From Gammaproteobacteria bacterium GWE2_37_16 (GTDB lineage: Bacteria; Pseudomonadota; Gammaproteobacteria; UBA9339), in assembly GCA_001801285.1 (NCBI GenBank), contig MGXG01000072.1, positions 1 through 12,022 on the forward strand: a stretch of 12,022 bases of DNA, read 5' to 3'. The position numbers and the translations under genes are program-made. Every line of letters starts with the position of its first letter. Positions within the stretch are counted from its first letter, which is position 1. The notes under the pieces are model-generated. The model was not told the origin of the DNA. It saw nothing but the letters and a program-made list of their open reading frames with translations, and ran no database searches. Positions 7,944 through 12,022 of the stretch are shown one piece after another.

Positions 7944-8939
7944 ATGAAGCTAAATCTTCCGAAAAATCTTCTTCCCTTTGATACGAAAACACAGCACAAA
8001 ATCGCCGTTTATTGCGAAAATCCGCCTAAACTTTTACAACATCCTTTGCACAAAAATGAACCCATAGCTTTCGTGGCTTCACCAACTCCCATCGGAGATA
8101 CGTTAATTGGTCTTGTAACTGTCAATAATCTAATCAGAAATGGTTATCAAGTGGATGTTTATAGTGATCATGCTTATGTTATGAGGGAATGGTTTCCCAC
8201 ATTGCGTATTTTTCAATTGCCACCACTAAATGAAGAAAAAATATTTGCTCGTTACGGAACTATTTTACACACCCATGATAGAGAATTAAACCAAGCGCTA
8301 AATAAATGGCACCCCCATTCTATAGTCCTCTATCATAAATCCTTATACAAATTACCCATTCCACTGATTGACATCCATCTCATCCTTTGTCAAATCCAAC
8401 TCGGTTTGACCGATACTACTCGCGAAAATGGCATAAAACCCTTACCTGGTTTAATCGCCAATCGCCACGCAAAGCGCATTATTATTCATCCTACGAGCTC
8501 AGCAACTCACAAAAATTGGACTGCCACAAAATTTGTACGCCTAGCACAAGCTTTACAGACAAAAGGTTATGACCCGCACTTTGTGCTTGCACCAAATGAA
8601 ATAGCAACGTGGGAAAAAATAATCGCGGGAAAAATTCCTGTTTTGACATCTGCACACTTAAGCGACGTTGCGGTTTGGCTTTATGAATCCAAATATTTTA
8701 TTGGCAATGACTCTGGCATCGGGCATCTTGCTTCCAATTTAGGTCTTCCAACACTATCTATTGTGTTTTGCAAAAGTGTTGTCAAACAATGGCGTCCGAC
8801 TTGGGGGATGGGAGTAATAATCATGCCACCTTCCTGGTTACAACCAAGAATGCTACAAAAGAAATTCTGGCAGCATTTTATTTCGGTAAATGCGGTTTTA
8901 CATAAATTTGAGCAATTAACCGCTGACCGTAAGTCATGA
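7944..8939 (+). CDS. GT9 family glycosyltransferase, ADP-heptose:LPS heptosyltransferase-like
   Basis: 331 residues with the two-Rossmann GT-B layout of family 9. N-terminal domain: AFVASPTPIGDTLIGLVTV (42-60), where PIGD corresponds to the family's GxGD acceptor-side motif. C-terminal donor domain: IIIHPTSSATHKNWT (179-193), matching the family pattern with HPG/HPT followed by KxWP; and YFIGNDSGIGHLASNLGLPT (251-270), the signature nucleotide-sugar binding segment with D256 and H261. The family adds heptose or related sugars to lipopolysaccharide core at the inner face of the inner membrane. Length is near the usual 320-350. HPT in place of HPG, the A-T-H-K spacing and the weakly conserved middle suggest a divergent member, so donor and acceptor cannot be named. 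No Shine-Dalgarno sequence precedes the ATG; the 13-nt gap from the upstream gene suggests one mRNA. The stop codon lies at the edge of the long inverted repeat that follows. Confidence 0.9.
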   Translation: MKLNLPKNLLPFDTKTQHKIAVYCENPPKLLQHPLHKNEPIAFVASPTPIGDTLIGLVTVNNLIRNGYQVDVYSDHAYVMREWFPTLRIFQLPPLNEEKIFARYGTILHTHDRELNQALNKWHPHSIVLYHKSLYKLPIPLIDIHLILCQIQLGLTDTTRENGIKPLPGLIANRHAKRIIIHPTSSATHKNWTATKFVRLAQALQTKGYDPHFVLAPNEIATWEKIIAGKIPVLTSAHLSDVAVWLYESKYFIGNDSGIGHLASNLGLPTLSIVFCKSVVKQWRPTWGMGVIIMPPSWLQPRMLQKKFWQHFISVNAVLHKFEQLTADRKS

Positions 8940-8940
8940 G

Positions 8941-9074
8941 AAAATACGGTATTGTTAAAGTGAAAAAATTGCTGTATTTTTTTAGGGTGGGACGGCGGGA
9001 TGCACTGAGCTTCCCCACCCTGCCTCCCGAATTAGAATATAGCAGTTTTTAATTTTAGCAATACCGGGATTTTA
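8941..9074. mobile_element. MITE-like long imperfect inverted repeat (non-coding)
   Basis: About 134 bp folding on itself. Left end AAAATACGGTATTGTTAAA (8941-8959) pairs with right end TTTAGCAATACCGGGATTTT (9055-9074). Inside, AAAAATTGCTGTATT pairs with AATATAGCAGTTTTT (9037-9051), and the GC-rich core AGGGTGGG (8984-8991) pairs perfectly with CCCACCCT (9014-9021). The right arm has a roughly 8-bp insertion (GCCTCCCG region). No reading frame is credible. The GC-rich core contrasts with the AT-rich surroundings. It lies between two convergent genes, so it might also act in transcript 3' end formation, but no T-run directly follows the core hairpin. No clear target-site duplication was found. 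Confidence 0.65.
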
Positions 9075-9115
9075 AATTTCATCTCACCTTATTATAAAAA
9101 CTTTTAAAAAAGTTC

Positions 9116-9691
9116 CTATTTCTTTATTGCCGCCTTCTTTTTTGCTACTACTGTTTTCTTTGCTGCCACTACCTTTTTATTTTTGGCTACCGGCTTTTCC
9201 ACTGCCACTGTGACCACATTCTTTTTTGCTAATGCCTTCTTAGGCTTAGTCTTTTTGGGTTCAATTTTAAATTTGGGTTTTGGCTTAGCATTAGACTTTG
9301 GCTTAGCTTTCGTTTTTTTAACATTGCTGGCGGCTATTTCTTTAATCTTGCTCTTAGCAAAACCAACATCCCAGAGCTCTTCCAAAGCATATAATTGTCG
9401 AGCCTCAGGAAGCATTAAATGCAATATAACATCCCCCAAATCAACTAAAATCCAATCACTTTCCGCATCTCCCGAAACCCCTAAAGGTTTAAAACCTGCT
9501 TTTTTCACCTGCTCCGTCACTTTTTCAGAGATAGCCTTAAGATGACGCTGCGACATACCACTACAAATAATCATGTAATCTGCCAAGTCCGTAAGATCCC
9601 GAATATCTAAAACGGAACAATCTTCCGCCTTATTCTCATCCAATATTTTAATTAGTAATTTGTTTAATTTTTCTGGTGTTTTTAATTTCAT
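9116..9691 (-). CDS. rsfS: Ribosomal silencing factor RsfS (Iojap/DUF143) with lysine-rich tail
   Basis: Residues 1-112 are a full RsfS domain, which binds ribosomal protein uL14 on the large subunit and blocks subunit joining when nutrients are short. Visible signatures: DIRDLTDLADYMIICSG (29-45), SQRHLKAISEKV (47-58), GDAESDWILVDLGDVILHL (74-92) and ARQLYALEELW (97-107). Residues 113-191 form an unusual tail made almost wholly of Lys, Ala, Pro and Val (KKTKAKPKSNAKPKPK, KKVVAAKKTVVAKKKAAIKK), resembling histone H1-like bacterial tails; most RsfS proteins end near residue 105-120. The tail is probably disordered and could bind rRNA or DNA. The usual neighbours nadD and rlmH are absent here. 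No Shine-Dalgarno sequence precedes the ATG at 9691. It is convergent with the GT9 gene. Confidence 0.95.
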   Translation of the reverse strand: MKLKTPEKLNKLLIKILDENKAEDCSVLDIRDLTDLADYMIICSGMSQRHLKAISEKVTEQVKKAGFKPLGVSGDAESDWILVDLGDVILHLMLPEARQLYALEELWDVGFAKSKIKEIAASNVKKTKAKPKSNAKPKPKFKIEPKKTKPKKALAKKNVVTVAVEKPVAKNKKVVAAKKTVVAKKKAAIKK

Positions 9692-9729
9692 ATTTTTTTA
9701 AAATTTTTATATAACAACTTTTTGTAATA

Positions 9730-9758
9730 ATTATACTAATACTTTACCATATAAACAG
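9730..9758 (-). promoter_or_regulatory. Proximal promoter candidate for rsfS
   Basis: On the minus strand a perfect TATAAT (complement of 9730-9735) is spaced 17 bp from CTGTTT (complement of 9753-9758), a poor -35. Start near 9723 would give a leader of about 32 nt to the ATG at 9691. Confidence 0.4.
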
Positions 9759-9761
9759 GTT

Positions 9762-9792
9762 AATTTCACATGAACTAACACTAGGTGAAATT
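9762..9792. promoter_or_regulatory. Dyad symmetry upstream of rsfS, possible operator
   Basis: AATTTCAC (9762-9769) and GTGAAATT (9785-9792) form a perfect 8-bp inverted repeat with a 15-bp spacer, so the half-site centres are 23 bp apart, about two helical turns. It sits just upstream of the proximal rsfS -35 and downstream of the distal -10. The layout suits a dimeric regulator, but no regulator is identified and chance is possible in AT-rich DNA. Confidence 0.3.
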
Positions 9793-9808
9793 TATACACT
9801 TTCTATTT

Positions 9809-9817
9809 ATTATAACA
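9809..9817 (-). promoter_or_regulatory. Distal extended -10 candidate for rsfS
   Basis: The minus strand reads TGT-TATAAT (9817-9809), a perfect -10 with the TGn extension and no obvious -35. Transcripts would cross the 9762-9792 dyad and have a leader of about 110 nt. Confidence 0.35.
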
Positions 9818-9822
9818 CAAAA

Positions 9823-9996
9823 ATATGTAAATAGAATTACTATATTTATCAATGCGTTATCTTAAAAGTTAAAGTTGCACTTATGGGAAATCACAATAAT
9901 AATGTAGTCACGAGCTTTAACTTGCGTAGAATATTACACACATGGGCTATTTTTGTTTAGCACAAATTTTAATGCTGCTTAAAGTCTGCAGCCACA
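9823..9996 (+). repeat. Composite intergenic repeat, copy B
   Basis: Same order as copy A at 6378. The 38-bp block (9823-9860) is 31/38 identical to 6378-6415. A decayed forward palindrome lies at 9904-9926 (GTAGTCACGAGCTTTAACTTGCG). A reverse-oriented palindrome lies at 9974-9992 (GCTGC, 9-nt loop, GCAGC) followed by CC. Spacing from block start to the palindromes is within about 10 bp of copy A. It fills most of the 351-bp spacer between rsfS and the cyclase gene; apart from this, the rsfS promoters and the dyad, I see nothing else in that spacer. Confidence 0.6.
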
Positions 9997-10042
9997 AGAC
10001 CATAAGTAAAATAAAACATTTTTTCATCACTTGATTATTTTT

Positions 10043-12022
10043 ATGAAAATCAGCATCCGTGTCAGCATACTCAGCATATTACTCACTTTACTGCTGGGAA
10101 CTTCTTTTCTTATAGCCGGTATTGATTACTTCACAACCAACGATATTTTAATTAAAACCACAAAAAACTCTCTTCACTATGCCAGCGGCAAAGTAAGTGA
10201 ACAAATCTCCAGTTATCTACAACCATTGGAACGCAATTCCTATGTTGGATCAAAGTTAATTTCAGCAAATGTTGTTACTCCCGAACAATCAATTAACTTT
10301 AACAACTTCATGTATCGCATTCTAGCTCAGGATACAGACACTTCAGCTGTTTACTGGGGTGATGAAACTGGCAATTTTTATATGTTAACATATAAAACAG
10401 AAGACAAACATTTTATAAGTGAAAGCATCACTCAAACCCCAAGGGGTAACCAAAAAACCGAAATCACTTATAACGAAAACTGGAATCTTATAAAAACTCG
10501 TACAGTCCCATACACGGGCTTAAATCCAAATATTTACCCATGGTACCAAAGAGCTAAATTTGAAAAAGAACCCATTTGGCTAATCACTCCTTTTACCAAA
10601 ATTGGTGGCACAGAACAACCATTCGGTATTACTGCCACTACTCCAGTATATGATGAAAACCAAAAATTACGTGGCGTTTTTGCGGTCGACATTCCTTTAG
10701 AAAAAATAACCACATTCGTCAAAAATATCAAGGTAACTGAAAACAGCATTGCCTTTATCTGTGATCAAGATAGTAATGTAATATCCGCTTATACAGCCAA
10801 CACCAACCTTATGTTTAGCCATAAAATGCCTAAATTGGCTGATTTAAACATACCTATAGCACAAACTTCTTTTGAACTTTATAAAAAAAACCAACAATCT
10901 ATATTTTCATATAATTTCAAGAACGAAAAATACATCGCCGCCTACGAAAAAATACCCAATACCGAAGGCGAATCAGACTGGCAAGTAGCCATAGTGACCC
11001 CAGTTAAAGATATTACCGCCCCACTGGAAAAGAATATTTTATTGGCTTTGTTTTTTTCCACATTAGCTGTTGTTCTAGGGATTGTATTAGCTACTATTTT
11101 TTCTTCCCACATCAGTAAACCAATTGTAACATTAGCCGACGACGCTGAACTAATCTGCCAACTAAGGCTGATGGAAGTAAAAAATATTTTTTCCCGCATC
11201 AAAGAAATCTCCCTTATGGCAAATTCATTTAGCAAAATGAAAAACGCCATCGCTTCTTTTCAGCGCTATATGCCTATAGCCTTAGTGAAAAATCTCTTAC
11301 TGACTAACAAAATTGCAGAAGTAGGTGGGGAGATACGTGAACTAACTTTATTATTTTCTGATATAGAAAATTTCACTTCTATTTCAGAAAATATCTCCGC
11401 TGAAGACCTGATGCAATATCTCTCCGAATACTTTCAAAGTGCAACTAGAGTTATTTTACAAACTGGTGGAACGATAGATAAGTATATTGGTGATGGCATC
11501 ATGGCATTTTGGGGGGCCCCTATTGCAGACAAAGATCATGCACTACATGCCTGCCAAGCTGCTTGGCAATTACAACAAGCTTTTCAAAAGCTAAATGAAA
11601 AATGGCAAACCGAAAATAAACCACAACTTGCAACACGCATTGGTATCAACACGGGACCTGTTGTAGTAGGTAATGTTGGATCTGATGATAGACTTAACTA
11701 TACTTCACTGGGAAACACAGTAAATTTGGCAAGTCGCTTAGAAAGCTTAAACAAAAATTATCATACTTATATTATGGTTGGAGAATCAACATATAATCTT
11801 GTTAAAGATAGTTTTATATTTCGCTTACTTGATAAAGTAACTGTCAAAGGCAAAAAACAAGGCAGTTATGTTTATGAATTAATGGATATAAAAGCAAAAG
11901 ATGAAACAAAAAAAGAAATCGAACAACAAAATTACAACCAGCTTTTCTCTATAGCTTTTAATAAATATGAAAATGGCGAATGGCAAGCAGCATTAGATTT
12001 GTTTAACCAATTAGCCAAACAA
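10043..12022 (+). CDS. Membrane dCache-HAMP class III adenylate cyclase (3' end beyond window)
   Basis: 660 residues visible, translated by hand without a stop to the window edge. It makes cAMP from ATP in response to an outside signal. Order: TM helix 8-27; extracytoplasmic double Cache-like sensor about 34-330 (includes NIYPWYQRAK and GVFAVDIPLEKI, typical of dCache_1); TM helix 331-353; degenerate HAMP-like linker about 354-410; catalytic domain about 430-615; and the start of a helical, possibly TPR-like, segment (AFNKYENGEWQAALDLFNQL). Catalytic residues are complete: metal-binding D440 (FSDIENFT) and D484 (KYIGDG), adenine-selecting K480 and T554, and transition-state N561 and R565 (NLASR). 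Lys plus Thr indicates adenylate rather than guanylate cyclase. LGN at 556-558 replaces the common LGD, not a catalytic position. The ATG at 10043 precedes a classic signal-anchor; an in-frame TTG at 10031 is less likely. No Shine-Dalgarno sequence is visible. The ligand is unknown. Confidence 0.93.
   Translation, partial: MKISIRVSILSILLTLLLGTSFLIAGIDYFTTNDILIKTTKNSLHYASGKVSEQISSYLQPLERNSYVGSKLISANVVTPEQSINFNNFMYRILAQDTDTSAVYWGDETGNFYMLTYKTEDKHFISESITQTPRGNQKTEITYNENWNLIKTRTVPYTGLNPNIYPWYQRAKFEKEPIWLITPFTKIGGTEQPFGITATTPVYDENQKLRGVFAVDIPLEKITTFVKNIKVTENSIAFICDQDSNVISAYTANTNLMFSHKMPKLADLNIPIAQTSFELYKKNQQSIFSYNFKNEKYIAAYEKIPNTEGESDWQVAIVTPVKDITAPLEKNILLALFFSTLAVVLGIVLATIFSSHISKPIVTLADDAELICQLRLMEVKNIFSRIKEISLMANSFSKMKNAIASFQRYMPIALVKNLLLTNKIAEVGGEIRELTLLFSDIENFTSISENISAEDLMQYLSEYFQSATRVILQTGGTIDKYIGDGIMAFWGAPIADKDHALHACQAAWQLQQAFQKLNEKWQTENKPQLATRIGINTGPVVVGNVGSDDRLNYTSLGNTVNLASRLESLNKNYHTYIMVGESTYNLVKDSFIFRLLDKVTVKGKKQGSYVYELMDIKAKDETKKEIEQQNYNQLFSIAFNKYENGEWQAALDLFNQLAKQ

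Noticed and set aside
9096..9114. Hairpin AACTTTT-AA-AAAAGTT as terminator between the convergent genes
   Set aside because: The stem is nearly all A-T with a 2-nt loop, expected by chance in such AT-rich DNA and too weak to call.
9183..9545. 120-residue plus-strand open frame with a hydrophobic N-terminus
   Set aside because: It lies wholly antisense to rsfS, and its hydrophobic Phe/Leu/Ala content is just the complement of the lysine/alanine codons of the RsfS tail.
10534..11250. Minus-strand open frames of 71 and 102 codons (10534-10749, 10942-11250)
   Set aside because: Both are antisense to the intact adenylate cyclase, show no protein-like motifs, and the cyclase frame has family signatures throughout.

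Overview
The window is AT-rich bacterial chromosomal DNA from a Gram-negative organism: it carries two glycosyltransferases of the kinds used on lipopolysaccharide core (GT2 WaaE/LgtF-like and GT9 heptosyltransferase-like), a bacterial glutaminyl-tRNA synthetase, the ribosomal silencing factor RsfS, and a Cache-domain class III adenylate cyclase. Two sigma70-type promoters are easy to see. The lineage cannot be fixed from this sequence alone. A receptor-like kinase and a membrane protein with a degenerate J-domain suggest a host-associated or predatory lifestyle, but that is inference.

Layout. 1-735 (minus): 3'-truncated GT2 glycosyltransferase. 736-950: divergent promoter region. 951-2636 (plus): glnS. 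2641-2697: tandem palindromic repeat. 2791-6375 (plus): a 1194-residue membrane protein with fourteen WD40 repeats (two predicted seven-bladed propellers), a transmembrane helix and a C-terminal TKL-like protein kinase. 6378-6544: composite palindromic repeat. 6626-7930 and 7944-8939 (plus): a probable two-gene operon of an unrecognised membrane protein with a degenerate J-domain and a GT9 glycosyltransferase. 8941-9074: MITE-like long inverted repeat. 9116-9691 (minus): rsfS with a long lysine-rich tail. 9823-9996: second composite repeat. 10043 to the window edge (plus): dCache-HAMP-adenylate cyclase, 660 codons visible and open at the edge.

How the parts relate. glnS and rsfS are housekeeping translation genes. 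The two glycosyltransferases point to cell-envelope glycan synthesis but are about 7 kb apart and not in one operon. The kinase and the cyclase are both two-transmembrane sensors with a large outer domain and an inner catalytic domain; each sits alone behind a repeat-containing spacer, so nothing shows that they share a pathway. The spacers hold a family of short palindromes whose stems vary while keeping base pairing. Almost no gene start has a recognisable Shine-Dalgarno sequence.

The most unusual object is the kinase. It has the eukaryotic receptor-kinase order (sensor outside, kinase inside, at the C-terminus) rather than the usual bacterial PknB-like order. Its propeller block also seems to be inserted into the middle of a CSPG/cadherin-like repeat.
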